17,228 bases of DNA from Maribacter sp. (GTDB taxonomy: Bacteria; Bacteroidota; Bacteroidia; Flavobacteriales; Flavobacteriaceae). Location: NCBI GenBank assembly GCA_003232155.1, contig QILY01000124.1, forward strand, positions 1-17,228, in the 5' to 3' direction. The translations under genes and the position numbers were made by a program. A model generated the notes under the pieces. The model saw nothing but the letters and a program-made list of their open reading frames with translations. It was not told where the DNA came from and did not search any database. Positions 6,995 through 15,556 of the stretch are shown here, piece by piece (the first letter of the stretch is position 1; each line of letters opens with the position of its first letter).

Positions 6995-7070
6995 TTTAAG
7001 TTTTAAATGTTTGGTACTGATTTTAAATACTAAGTAAGCTATCTTTTGACTTAGAACTGTAATTTATCTC

Positions 7071-7460
7071 TTATGAAAACACTGCTTTGATTTCATCAGA
7101 AATTCGCGTTGGTCTCAAAGTTTTGGCATTTAATAAACACCATTCAGTTTTTGAACGTAATAATAACTGATTTGTTTTAGCATTGTACATTTTAACTGCA
7201 CGAATTGATGTTGCTCCTTTACTTTGGACTATATGTGTTTGTATTTTAATAATATCGTTCAATACGGCTGCGCTTTTGTAGGTTATATTATGGTTCATAA
7301 CTACCCAAACTGTGTCATTCTGCATTTTTTTAGTGGCATATGATTGCCAATGCTCCTTTGATATATCTTGAATCCACTGTACATAGCGAACATTATTTAC
7401 GTGCGCTAATTCATCTAGATCATCAATTGATACCGTCAATATTTTTTCATAATGTTGCAT
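7071..7460 (-). CDS. Hotdog-fold acyl-CoA thioesterase (4HBT family)
   Basis: The 129-residue product carries the 4-hydroxybenzoyl-CoA thioesterase signature near its N-terminus: DDLDELAHVNNVRYVQWIQ, with the conserved Asp, the HVNN turn and an aromatic Trp. The core strands ITYKSAAVLNDIIKI and KSKTEWCLL-like segments follow the family layout. It should be cytosolic and hydrolyse acyl-CoA thioesters; the substrate is unknown. A longer frame with an ATG at 7508 would overlap the upstream cyclotransferase gene by 40 bases and add 16 polar residues before the conserved fold. The ATG at 7460 gives the usual family length of about 130 and lies 8 bases after the upstream stop, so I prefer it. It is probably translated from the same mRNA as the gene ending at 7469. 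Confidence 0.88.
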   Translation of the reverse strand: MQHYEKILTVSIDDLDELAHVNNVRYVQWIQDISKEHWQSYATKKMQNDTVWVVMNHNITYKSAAVLNDIIKIQTHIVQSKGATSIRAVKMYNAKTNQLLLRSKTEWCLLNAKTLRPTRISDEIKAVFS

Positions 7461-7468
7461 AAAGTTAT

Positions 7469-8521
7469 TTACTTCTTCATGATTTTCACTTCGAAAAGCT
7501 TGTTCCAATTTTTTCCAGTGACAAAAAATGTTCCTTTTTCTGGATGGTATGCAATACCGTTTAAAACACTTTCATTGTCATTCCAGTTTTCATCTTTACG
7601 TATTTTTTTAACCAATCCGCTAAAATTAATAACTCCTTCAATTGCACCACTGGTAGCATCAATGATCATTACACTGGGTTTTCGATATACATTGGCATAC
7701 AATTTACCATCTACATATTCAAGTTCATTGGCGCGGTTAAAGATTGATGTATTGGTAACGCTTTCTATATACCCTTCTTCTACTAAAGTATTAGGGTTTA
7801 AGAACCATATTTTTTCAGTACCATCACTTTTAAATATTTTATGGCCGTCATTGGCCAAGCCCCATCCTTCTTTGCTCTGTCCGTATTGAAAATTGTCTAT
7901 TTTTTTAAAGCCTTTCAGATCATAAATAAATCCAATTCTACTTTGCCAACTCAACTGATATATTTTTCCGTTCATTATAGTGATACCTTCCCCAAAAATA
8001 GTATTGTCCAAAGCTATTTGTTGTAAAACTTCACCTGTTTTAAAATCAACCTTACGTAATGAAGAACGCCCTTTTTTTCCTGTACCTTCATAAAGCGTAT
8101 CATTGTGAAACTCTAAGCCTTGTGTATAGGCATTGGTATTGTGCGGATATTCGTTAATAATCTTATACGTATATATTTCAGGAGCATTAGAGGCGAGCAC
8201 TTTTATTTTTTTTGATATTTCAACAGAAGTACCATTATAATCCAGAGTTGCTTTTATTAATTTGTTACCTAAAGTTTCTACAATTATCGTTGTTTTATTA
8301 TTGACAATTTTTAGCTCTTTACCATCAATCGAATACGTGATTTTATCAAGGGTTATATTCTTTTTATTATTGATGCTCAGACCAATAGTTTCATTTTGTT
8401 GAAATTGCTTTTTATTCCCTTCCAACTGAATATCAAAAAATGAAGAAGCTTTTTGATTACCACCACAAGCCATAAATAGCATTAAAAAAGTGCTTATTGT
8501 GAAAAAACGAATAGTATGCAT
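7469..8521 (-). CDS. Glutaminyl-peptide cyclotransferase, lipoprotein form
   Basis: This 350-residue protein has a signal peptide and lipobox ending at Cys19 (LFMACGG). An N-terminal beta-sandwich region (about 28-108) precedes a five-bladed propeller of the plant/bacterial-type glutaminyl cyclase family (about 115-348). Family motifs are AYTQGLE (131-137), FGEGIT (176-181), EGWGL (218-222), NELEYV (265-270) and VLNGIAY (319-325). The enzyme converts N-terminal Gln of exported proteins to pyroglutamate. Family members are periplasmic, and the lipobox suggests membrane attachment here. The family in Bacteroidota is often predicted to mature secreted proteins that begin with Gln after signal cleavage; this is inference for this strain. 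The large secreted protein at 10461-13661 has a plausible cleavage just before Gln31. Confidence 0.92.
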   Translation of the reverse strand: MHTIRFFTISTFLMLFMACGGNQKASSFFDIQLEGNKKQFQQNETIGLSINNKKNITLDKITYSIDGKELKIVNNKTTIIVETLGNKLIKATLDYNGTSVEISKKIKVLASNAPEIYTYKIINEYPHNTNAYTQGLEFHNDTLYEGTGKKGRSSLRKVDFKTGEVLQQIALDNTIFGEGITIMNGKIYQLSWQSRIGFIYDLKGFKKIDNFQYGQSKEGWGLANDGHKIFKSDGTEKIWFLNPNTLVEEGYIESVTNTSIFNRANELEYVDGKLYANVYRKPSVMIIDATSGAIEGVINFSGLVKKIRKDENWNDNESVLNGIAYHPEKGTFFVTGKNWNKLFEVKIMKK

Positions 8522-8633
8522 AGGAGTATTTTAATTTTAGATAGATGCGTTGATACTAAGTCACATAGCATATTTAGACAAATGTGATAAACAAAAGACC
8601 AAGTTAATTCATAAAATTAAGAATGTAAAACAA

Positions 8634-8663
8634 TTGCTTGAGATTTAAAAGATTGTATATTTG
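8634..8663 (+). promoter_or_regulatory. Promoter of the SRP RNA gene
   Basis: TTG (8634-8636), a 19-base spacer and TATATTTG (8656-8663) match the Bacteroidota housekeeping promoter TTG-N19-TAnnTTTG exactly. The predicted transcription start is about 8669, the first G of the RNA's closing stem. Confidence 0.85.
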
Positions 8664-8668
8664 CAATT

Positions 8669-8762
8669 GGCAAGTCCTACACGACCAGCTCCTGTAGAAT
8701 CCCCCAGGGTGGGAACACAGCAAGGGTATATGGTTGTAGCGGTGCGATGTAGGTAGCTTGCC
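8669..8762 (+). ncRNA. ffs: Signal recognition particle RNA, small bacterial type (4.5S)
   Basis: The 94-nt RNA forms one long hairpin closed by GGCAAG (8669-8674) with CTTGCC (8757-8762) and CCTAC (8676-8680) with GTAGG (8749-8753). Its apex has the diagnostic Ffh-binding region: the symmetric loop CAGG (8705-8708) opposite AGCA (8719-8722), a 3-bp stem GTG/CAC and a GGAA tetraloop (8712-8715). It binds Ffh to target nascent membrane and secreted proteins to FtsY and SecYEG. Promoter and T-run match both ends. Minus-strand reading frames over this region are artefacts of the hairpin sequence. Confidence 0.95.
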
Positions 8763-8768
8763 TTTTTT
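8757..8768 (+). terminator. Terminator of the SRP RNA
   Basis: The 3' arm of the closing stem (CTTGCC) is followed at once by six Ts (8763-8768), so the RNA's own long hairpin acts as an intrinsic terminator. Confidence 0.75.
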
Positions 8769-8856
8769 GTGCCCAATAGCCAAGGCCCTACACTCCATAA
8801 AGCTACAATATTTAAAAAGCTGAGACTCCTATTTTTAGTTGTAATTTGCAATTATT

Positions 8857-9666
8857 ATGAAGCGTAAAGTAGTTCTCATTACCGGAGGTTCATCTGGGAT
8901 TGGAAAATCGATCGGAATTTTTTTAAAAGCAAATGAATATGTGGTTTATGGTACTACCCGTAAGCTAGATAAACACCCAAGCTTCGATACTTTTGAGCTT
9001 TTAGAAATGGATGTTCGCAATGCTGATAGTATTCGAAATGCGATTGATAAAATAATTGCAAATGAAGGTAGGTTGGATGTTGTTATAAACAATGCCGGTA
9101 TAGGAATAACAGGAGCTATTGAAGAAACTCCGCAACAAGAAATATTAAATACATTCGACACCAATTTTAATGGCCCTATACATGTTATCAAAGCCGTATT
9201 ACCTCAAATGCGGAAGCAAAAAGATGGGCTCATTATCAATATCACATCTATCGCAGGTTATATGGGATTGCCCTACAGAGGAATTTACTCGGCTACAAAA
9301 GGGGCTTTGAGCCTATTGACCGAAGCTTTACGGATGGAGGTAAAAGAATTTGGCATTCATGTCACCAATTTAGCGCCTGGAGATTTTGCAACTAACATTG
9401 CCTCGGGCCGTTACCATGCCCCTGTTGAAGATAGTTCGCCCTATAAAGACAATTATAGTAACATACTACAACAAATTAATGATGATGTAGATGCTGGCAA
9501 AAACCCTATTCAAGTTGCGGAAGCAGTATTGAAAATCATACGAATAAAAAAACCAAAAGTACACTATAAGGTAGGTACTTTTATGCAACGATTCTCTTTG
9601 GTTTTAAAAAGTATTCTACCTGATAAAGTATACGAGAAACTATTGTTAAACCATTATAAATTGTAA
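8857..9666 (+). CDS. Short-chain dehydrogenase/reductase, NAD(P)-dependent
   Basis: A classical SDR of 269 residues. The Rossmann nucleotide-binding motif TGGSSGIG is at 9-16, the structural NNAG motif at 78-81, the active-site Asn at about 103, the catalytic Ser at 131 (ITSIAG) and YSATK with Tyr144 and Lys148. The PG motif after the sixth strand is present (LAPGDFATNI). Arg35 in TTRKL after the second strand suggests NADP preference, though this is only a guess. The C-terminal ~60 residues, with hydrophobic FMQRFSLVLKSILP, resemble membrane-associated or ketosphinganine-reductase-like SDRs. The substrate cannot be told from sequence. It lies 95 bases after the SRP RNA and 75 bases before the transaldolase on the same strand. 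Confidence 0.9.
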   Translation: MKRKVVLITGGSSGIGKSIGIFLKANEYVVYGTTRKLDKHPSFDTFELLEMDVRNADSIRNAIDKIIANEGRLDVVINNAGIGITGAIEETPQQEILNTFDTNFNGPIHVIKAVLPQMRKQKDGLIINITSIAGYMGLPYRGIYSATKGALSLLTEALRMEVKEFGIHVTNLAPGDFATNIASGRYHAPVEDSSPYKDNYSNILQQINDDVDAGKNPIQVAEAVLKIIRIKKPKVHYKVGTFMQRFSLVLKSILPDKVYEKLLLNHYKL

Positions 9667-9741
9667 TTTTGCAATCTTAGATTTCTAACTCTTTATGAAA
9701 TCAATAAAAAAACCCATTATTTACTAACAAATATAACGCAG

Positions 9742-10395
9742 ATGAAATTTTTTATAGACACGGCCAATTTAGATCAAATACGAGAAGCTCAGGCCTTAGG
9801 TGTTCTTGATGGGGTAACTACTAATCCTTCTTTAATGGCAAAAGAGGGTATTACCGGAACAAATAATATACTAAAACACTATGTAGATATTTGTAATATT
9901 GTAGATGGTGATGTTTCTGCAGAAGTTATTTCAACAGATTACGAGGGGATGATTAAAGAAGGGGAGGCCTTAGCGGAATTACATGAGCAAATTGTGGTAA
10001 AACTTCCGATGATTAAAGATGGTGTAAAGGCTTGTAGATATTTTAGTGATAAAGGTACTCGTACCAATGTTACTTTAGTGTTTTCTCCTGGCCAAGCATT
10101 ATTGGCAGCAAAGGCAGGGGCAACTTATGTTTCTCCTTTTATTGGTAGGCTTGATGATATTTCTACTGATGGTTTAAACCTTATCGCGGAGATTCGTCAC
10201 ATTTATGATAACTATGCTTTTGAAACACAAATATTGGCAGCTTCTGTACGTCATACCATGCATATTATTGATTGCGCTAAATTAGGTGCTGATGTAATGA
10301 CGGGCCCTTTATCATCAATTGAAGGTCTTTTAAAACACCCATTGACCGATAGTGGCTTAGCTAAATTTTTAGCAGATTATCAAAAAGGGAATTAA
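9742..10395 (+). CDS. Transaldolase, TalC/FSA-type subfamily
   Basis: This 217-residue TIM barrel matches the short transaldolase family in length and in the motifs MKFFIDTANL, DGVTTNPSL, VVKLPM and SPFIGRLDD. The Schiff-base lysine is Lys87. Two positions that separate true transaldolases from fructose-6-phosphate aldolase can be read. The FsaA Gln59 position is Glu (SAEVIS) and the FsaA Tyr131 position is Phe133 (SPFIGR). Both favour transaldolase, moving a dihydroxyacetone unit between sedoheptulose-7-P and glyceraldehyde-3-P in the non-oxidative pentose phosphate pathway. It acts in the cytosol. No clear promoter was seen in the 75-base gap upstream; it may be co-transcribed with the dehydrogenase. 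It is convergent with the next gene, with 65 bases between. Confidence 0.92.
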   Translation: MKFFIDTANLDQIREAQALGVLDGVTTNPSLMAKEGITGTNNILKHYVDICNIVDGDVSAEVISTDYEGMIKEGEALAELHEQIVVKLPMIKDGVKACRYFSDKGTRTNVTLVFSPGQALLAAKAGATYVSPFIGRLDDISTDGLNLIAEIRHIYDNYAFETQILAASVRHTMHIIDCAKLGADVMTGPLSSIEGLLKHPLTDSGLAKFLADYQKGN

Positions 10396-10460
10396 TACCA
10401 AATCTTAACTATTTACACGGCTTCTGAGAAATCACTATTAATCGAACTCAGGTTAGTAGT

Positions 10461-13400
10461 TTAATTTTTGTTTACTCTGTACGTAATTCTTCTATTGGTA
10501 ATCACTGTATTTACCCTTACTGTCAACGTGACGGCATTAGACGTTTCTATACAGACGTATGTGGAATGGGATATTATAACCCTATATTGATTACCATCAT
10601 CCGATATTGAAGCGTTGGTAATAGACAGTATATTGGTAGTTGTTCCACTATGGATTCCCGAATCTGTTATATCTACCCAAATTGTGCCGTTGAAAAGCTG
10701 CCATTGATACATATCTGCATTGGAGGCTACTACGGATATTGCGGTATTGCAACCAGGACAAACGGTAGTATCGACCGGTTGCACGGTTATCAAAGGAGCC
10801 ACACCTGCTTCTCTATAATCATAGGTACTATTAGAATCCATATCTGCCGGAACTGGATAGGTAGCAGCTGTTACTCTACCTTGGGCATCTGTTGCCGGTG
10901 GATTTCCTGTACCAAAATATTCGTTGTCGCCCCCGTCTGCGTCGGAATTGTTATATGCTTCATTGGCATCACTACACCCATCATCATCACTATCCGTATC
11001 CAAATAATCTGCAGGGTTTGTACTATCGGAATCTATTATGATATAATTAATGATACCACTTTCAGGTGTCGTTTCCACCACGTTGCCCAAACCATTGGCA
11101 CCATATATACCATTTATTACCCCACTGGTATGTGGTTGGTCATGACCCGCCTCCACAACATCATAGATACCATCATTATCACTATCTAAATCTAAACTAT
11201 TCATGATTCCATCACCGTCTGTATCACATTGAATACTAACTATTCCAGAAATTCCATCCGATCCGTCATCATCTGGGTTTGTTACCGTAATCGTTGTAAC
11301 TCCTACCGGAAAATTAACCGTTTCGAACGAAGAACCATCATCAGGAATCATAATTTCTAAGGATGTGGATGCAGTACTTCTTGTTCCTCTTACGATTACT
11401 GCACCTGTTAGGTCAATAATAACCTGAATTCTAGGAAGCCCATTAATATTTACCGCCCCAGGACTACTAATTTGTGTTCCATCTGATAGAAAAACCATCT
11501 GAACATCCCCGGGACTGAAACTTGTTGATTCTAACTGTAGAATATTAGCGTGTATTGTTGTACCATCAACATTAACTTGTAATGAATTGTCAACGAAATC
11601 AATATTTATTACAGCTTCGATTGCATTCATATAATTAAATGGATGTATTCCTCCTCCATTACCATTTGAAAAGGTATTAGATTCGCATGACTCTATAAGG
11701 TCTGGAATACCATCATTATCATCATCTAAATCATCAAGGTCTACAATACCATCATTATCATTATCAATATCTCTGTTTACGGTCATTATAACATTCCCTA
11801 TTCCCTGTTGGTTAACTTGGGTACAGCTGGTCATATCTTCTAAAGTGTAAGTGAAAGGATCATCTCCAAAAAAACCAGGGTCTGGTGTATAGGTAATAGT
11901 ACCATCTCCATTTAAAATTGCGGTTCCATTGGCAGGTTGGGTAATTGATATTATGGCAAATGGATTTCCATCGGGATCATTGTCAACTCCATTTCCATTA
12001 TTTACCAATGGATCAAATGTTACTGAATTGTTTTCATCCGTAAAAATTATATCATCATTAGCAATTGGAGCTTGGTTACCTGTGGTAGGTAGTACTGTGA
12101 TTATATTAATACTCCCATCATTAAAGTCAAAAGGAATTAATTCCCCTCTTACTACAACTCTACCAGAACTTGTTCTTGGATATGATATTTCTAAAACAAT
12201 AGGTGTATTTGGACCACTGGGAAGCCCAAAGTGAATGACTCCGGATTCCTGGGTACCATGACCGCTACCACCGTTAACCTCTCTGATTCCTGAAATTACA
12301 TTACCGGCACAATCTAATATGGTAACTGTTGCCCCTATACCAAAACGTTGTTCAGCAATTATTAAACCAAATTCATCTCTATTTTCTATTATGTTTATGT
12401 AAAGATGATCGGCTCTTGCCGCAACGGGTAAATCATTTATATATAACCTGTTCGCACCTGCTCTATTAGTATATAAATCTAAATCGCCATCATTATCAAT
12501 ATCAATAAAAGTACATCCTTCACCATTATTATTATTAAATATAAGTCCTGAATCTACAAAAGACATAGCTCCTCCACCATCGTTGATCTGGTTTAAGTAC
12601 AATCTACTCGTAGTATTACCAGTTAGAAAAATATCAATATCTCCATCATTATCAACATCGCCACAGGCCAGCCCCTCTATTTCTCCAGGAAAATTTATTG
12701 GTATTCCAGTGCCAGCTCCCAAGCCTGTCCAGGTTCCATCTCCATTATTCTGGTGGATTTGGTTGATTCCATTTTCTGTCCAGTACAAATCAAAATCCCC
12801 ATCATTATCAAAATCATAAAACCCCACGGCTCCTTTGTTAGCATTTGTAGCTTGATCTATATCTACTCCATTTTGAAATGTACCTCCAAGATTTGTAAAA
12901 AGGTCAACCTGGTCCCTTTTTCGGACTACAATATCTACCCAACCATCATTATTAAAATCAGTTGCCGAACCATAATCACCGTCTATTGCATCTTGTACAA
13001 GACCTAAAGGCCAGGTAGTTGGATCTGCTACATTATATGGGGGGTTAGGGCTATCAATTTCTCTAGTTACATGTGTAAAATTACCCGTACCATCATTTAG
13101 TAAAATATCTATTCCGAAATTATGATTGTCAATATAGAGGTCTAAATCGCCATCGCCATCAAAATCTAAAGCTCCAGCTCCTTCTGTATTCATGCCGTCT
13201 GTTAGGGATGTGATATGCTGATTTGGAACAGTTCCCCCTGTACCGTTTCCAAATCTGTTTGTTGCAGGATCTTGAAGATAAATTTTGATATTATTGTGGT
13301 CATTTCTGAAGATATCAGGATATCCATCATTATTAAAATCTACGAAAAGCGCTGTACGTTCAAGTGTACCAATAAAAAAATCCGGAGCCAACGTAGCTGT

Positions 13401-13661
13401 TTGGTCTGAAAAACTTCCGCCATCGTTCCTCATTAAATATCCCCGGCCAACAGTATTGATTATGAGGTCAAAATCCCCATCAAGATCATAATCTGCCCAT
13501 GCATGCCCACCGTCCTTATTGCCGCCTATATCTAAATTATACGTATTGGCACTTTCGGTAAAAGTGGTTTGTGCAGAAACCCCAAGCATACAAAAGAGCC
13601 AGAGTATAAGAACAGTAACCTTATAGTGGTTTGGAGACAAGAATAAGGCAATTTCTCTCAT
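10461..13661 (-). CDS. Large secreted FG-GAP / ASPIC-UnbV / thrombospondin-3 repeat protein
   Basis: The 1066-residue protein has a long signal peptide, probably cleaved at VSA-Q31. Seven FG-GAP/VCBS calcium loops follow (DYDLDGDFDL, DFNNDGYPDI and similar) to about 410. Next are an ASPIC/UnbV domain (about 440-505), a cadherin-like domain with PANGTAILNGDGTITYTP (about 528-620), thrombospondin type-3 Asp-rich loops near 630-660 and 810-935 with a beta domain between, and an Ig-like domain (about 950-1055). The protein ends in a basic tail, VITNRRITYRVNKN. It should be exported to the surface and bind calcium; adhesion or polymer binding is likely. I see no standard type IX secretion C-terminal domain, so its final location is uncertain. 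Repetitive Asp codons explain the repeated DNA within the gene. Confidence 0.88.
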   Translation of the reverse strand: MREIALFLSPNHYKVTVLILWLFCMLGVSAQTTFTESANTYNLDIGGNKDGGHAWADYDLDGDFDLIINTVGRGYLMRNDGGSFSDQTATLAPDFFIGTLERTALFVDFNNDGYPDIFRNDHNNIKIYLQDPATNRFGNGTGGTVPNQHITSLTDGMNTEGAGALDFDGDGDLDLYIDNHNFGIDILLNDGTGNFTHVTREIDSPNPPYNVADPTTWPLGLVQDAIDGDYGSATDFNNDGWVDIVVRKRDQVDLFTNLGGTFQNGVDIDQATNANKGAVGFYDFDNDGDFDLYWTENGINQIHQNNGDGTWTGLGAGTGIPINFPGEIEGLACGDVDNDGDIDIFLTGNTTSRLYLNQINDGGGAMSFVDSGLIFNNNNGEGCTFIDIDNDGDLDLYTNRAGANRLYINDLPVAARADHLYINIIENRDEFGLIIAEQRFGIGATVTILDCAGNVISGIREVNGGSGHGTQESGVIHFGLPSGPNTPIVLEISYPRTSSGRVVVRGELIPFDFNDGSINIITVLPTTGNQAPIANDDIIFTDENNSVTFDPLVNNGNGVDNDPDGNPFAIISITQPANGTAILNGDGTITYTPDPGFFGDDPFTYTLEDMTSCTQVNQQGIGNVIMTVNRDIDNDNDGIVDLDDLDDDNDGIPDLIESCESNTFSNGNGGGIHPFNYMNAIEAVINIDFVDNSLQVNVDGTTIHANILQLESTSFSPGDVQMVFLSDGTQISSPGAVNINGLPRIQVIIDLTGAVIVRGTRSTASTSLEIMIPDDGSSFETVNFPVGVTTITVTNPDDDGSDGISGIVSIQCDTDGDGIMNSLDLDSDNDGIYDVVEAGHDQPHTSGVINGIYGANGLGNVVETTPESGIINYIIIDSDSTNPADYLDTDSDDDGCSDANEAYNNSDADGGDNEYFGTGNPPATDAQGRVTAATYPVPADMDSNSTYDYREAGVAPLITVQPVDTTVCPGCNTAISVVASNADMYQWQLFNGTIWVDITDSGIHSGTTTNILSITNASISDDGNQYRVIISHSTYVCIETSNAVTLTVRVNTVITNRRITYRVNKN

Positions 13662-13989
13662 AATCAGCTATTAATTAAATGTAGATGCTTATTATCAAGC
13701 TTCTTCAGAATCCTGATTATACAAATATTAAAACTAATTGGAGAAGGGTAAAATAATTGTTGTGAAGAATATGAATTCTATCATGTATGGTCATTAATGC
13801 GTGGTTTTGTCCAAAGAAATAGTATAAACCATATATATTAAAATAACCTGAAATATTAATAAACAAGTATTTGCTGATAGATTTTACAAGAAAATACTTA
13901 TAAAAAATTTATAACTAATCAGTGTGCTATTTGAGATGGTTTTTATTTTTTTTCAAAAACTTTCGGGTGGGAGTGATATAATAAATTCT
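13662..13989. other. Intergenic spacer, 328 bases
   Basis: No gene is visible. The right part holds an AT-rich inverted repeat, AAGTATTT (13865-13872) with AAATACTT (13892-13899), 19 bases apart, too AT-rich and lacking a proper T-run to be called a terminator. The left part contains the likely promoter of the large secreted protein. Confidence 0.5.
13722..13729 (-). promoter_or_regulatory. Possible -7 box of the secreted-protein gene
   Basis: The minus strand reads AATATTTG, one mismatch from TAnnTTTG, about 60 bases before the ATG at 13661. No clean -33 TTG was found, so this is tentative. Confidence 0.3.
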
Positions 13990-15381
13990 TTATAATGATG
14001 CATTGTACATAGTAGAAAATGCATCGACAATTACAGCATCTTCGACAATGATACATTTAATTGGGGCATTTATAATCAGTTCTTGTCTTAATTTGTCAGA
14101 ATCAATTGCTTTGTATTGTTTTTCTTGATCTAACCCTGCCGATTGAACCATTTCTTTCCATAGAGTTTCGTCAGTATCTAAATTGATGCCTATGAAAGTA
14201 TATTCTGGTTTTTTTAAAGAAAGGTATTTAGCCCTTTTATTAATTTTTCTGAAATGACTTTTATTTACTCCGGACCAAAAATAGAATACGGTCTTTTTAT
14301 CCTTAGCTATCTCTTGAAGTGATATTTCATCAGTATTACCATCATAAACTATTATATTCGGAATTTTTTTATTGGGCTGTAAGTTTTGTATGCCCGCATA
14401 CAGGTTATTAATCTCTTTAGTATGCTTATTATTATGAGAAAGTTCATGAAAATCTTCAATAAAACTTCTATTGTTCAATTCAGTGTCATAGGCCATTAAT
14501 AAATAATCGATAGCAACATTTCTAAAAAGGTTGTCTTTAAGTTCTGACTCTTTGACCAGACTATCGATCAAATGTAATTTATGCCTATTAAAGTGTAGCT
14601 TGTTCATAACCGCATTTCCTTTTCCACCACAATTATGAACGCAACTCCTATATGAAAGGTTTTTAAAGTGCGATTTCATAAAATCATAGTATGGCCTCAA
14701 ATAACTAAGGTTGCTGTTATTATAGTTTAAGTTTTGTCTATATTTATAAAAATTAGAAGGTAAGTTAATGTGTATAGATTTCCCGCCGGCATGCTTTCCG
14801 TGTTCAAAAGGATAGAGTTCTTTGTAATTATAATAGGTGTAATTAATACTGGCTTCAGCTATTTCTTTAGAGTTGGCAGATAGTATTTCTTCTTTATCCA
14901 ACACATCTAACTCAGCTAGTCTTAGTAAGCGTAATGAATCAATTATAGTATGAAATTCTTGAGGTTCTAACCTGTAGACCTCTTTATACATTAGTTCCTC
15001 CTCTTTTTCTTGAACTAAAAAGAGCTCTAACAGAAAATTATTGATTTCAGAACCTATACCTGAAAAAACTAAAGATTCGTCAAAGTCCATAGTATTTAGC
15101 CTGGTCATTATACTATCTCCTTTTTCTAAAAATATATACTGTAGTTCAGGGCTGTGGTCAAAGTGATGAAGGCCTTCAGAAACTGAGTTTAATTCAAAGG
15201 CAAATCGATTTTTTGCATCTAACTTTGCAGAATCAACAACAACATTGTTTTTAAAGAGGACAACATAATTACTAGTAGGGTTTACAATCTCACCTGCAAA
15301 AAAAACGTTGAGGGATTCTTTCTTTACTGTAGTGCAACCTGCAAAGACAAAAAGATAAAGATAAAGTAAATGTTTATTCAT
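13990..15381 (-). CDS. Thioredoxin-fold lipoprotein without redox cysteines
   Basis: The 463-residue product starts MNKHLLYLY and has a lipobox ending in Cys16 (FVFAGC). A small beta domain (about 20-110) resembles the DUF4369-type N-terminus of Bacteroidota thiol-disulfide proteins; a helical middle (about 115-320) contains a Cys pair (SCVHNCGG). The C-terminal part (about 335-460) follows the TlpA/AhpC-TSA fold: KIPNIIVYDG, VFYFWSG, YTFIGINLDTDE and a cis-Pro-like NAPIKCIIVE. Where CxxC should be (FWxxWCxPC) it reads FWSGVNKSHFRK, so thiol-disulfide exchange at that site is not expected. A longer frame starts at 15426 but would begin upstream of a perfect TAnnTTTG box (15409-15416), and the lipobox fits only the ATG at 15381. 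It is divergent from the ABC-F gene. Confidence 0.78.
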   Translation of the reverse strand: MNKHLLYLYLFVFAGCTTVKKESLNVFFAGEIVNPTSNYVVLFKNNVVVDSAKLDAKNRFAFELNSVSEGLHHFDHSPELQYIFLEKGDSIMTRLNTMDFDESLVFSGIGSEINNFLLELFLVQEKEEELMYKEVYRLEPQEFHTIIDSLRLLRLAELDVLDKEEILSANSKEIAEASINYTYYNYKELYPFEHGKHAGGKSIHINLPSNFYKYRQNLNYNNSNLSYLRPYYDFMKSHFKNLSYRSCVHNCGGKGNAVMNKLHFNRHKLHLIDSLVKESELKDNLFRNVAIDYLLMAYDTELNNRSFIEDFHELSHNNKHTKEINNLYAGIQNLQPNKKIPNIIVYDGNTDEISLQEIAKDKKTVFYFWSGVNKSHFRKINKRAKYLSLKKPEYTFIGINLDTDETLWKEMVQSAGLDQEKQYKAIDSDKLRQELIINAPIKCIIVEDAVIVDAFSTMYNASL

Positions 15382-15408
15382 ATATGAATAGCTACCATTT
15401 ATAGTATA

Positions 15409-15416
15409 CAAATCTA
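15409..15416 (-). promoter_or_regulatory. -7 box (TAGATTTG) of the thioredoxin-fold lipoprotein gene
   Basis: The minus strand reads TAGATTTG, a full TAnnTTTG match, placing transcription start near 15403 and a leader of about 22 nt before the ATG at 15381. It rules against the longer start at 15426. No TTG is found at -33. Confidence 0.5.
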
Positions 15417-15502
15417 TGAAACCCATATATGCCTTGCTGTTAATAGCGCGTTAAAAATTAAAACGTGATGTTAATGTTAGTGATTATTGGTTTGTAAGAT
15501 TA

Positions 15503-15534
15503 TTGGTCTACCTACTTTAAATTCTCTATTTTTG
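15503..15534 (+). promoter_or_regulatory. Promoter of the ABC-F gene
   Basis: TTG (15503-15505), a 21-base spacer and TATTTTTG (15527-15534) match the Bacteroidota promoter pattern. The start would be near 15540, leaving a short A-rich leader of about 17 nt before the ATG at 15557. Confidence 0.7.
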
Positions 15535-15556
15535 CACGAAATTTAAAAAGAAATCT

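Noticed and set aside
7461..7508. Longer thioesterase start overlapping the cyclotransferase gene
   Set aside because: It adds 16 non-conserved residues and a 40-base overlap, whereas the start at 7460 fits the family length and a normal 8-base operon gap.
4286..8521. The cyclotransferase as a maturation enzyme for the small peptide
   Set aside because: Cleavage before the peptide's Gln21 would need Thr at -1, which signal peptidase disfavours; distance and separate operons give no other link.
8604..8851. Two minus-strand frames over the SRP RNA
   Set aside because: They are antisense to a clearly recognisable SRP RNA and reflect its hairpin.
9742..10395. Fructose-6-phosphate aldolase identity for the short transaldolase
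   Set aside because: The two discriminating positions are Glu and Phe133 rather than the Gln and Tyr of FsaA, which favours transaldolase.
10650..11189. Plus-strand 179-codon frame
   Set aside because: It is Ile/Cys-rich and antisense to the calcium-loop region of the secreted protein, a typical shadow of repeated Asp/Gly codons.
11700..13500. Many repeats of CATCATTATC-like sequence, possible tandem repeat or CRISPR
   Set aside because: They are irregularly spaced and encode the D-x-D-x-D-G calcium loops of FG-GAP and thrombospondin-3 repeats; there are no uniform spacers.
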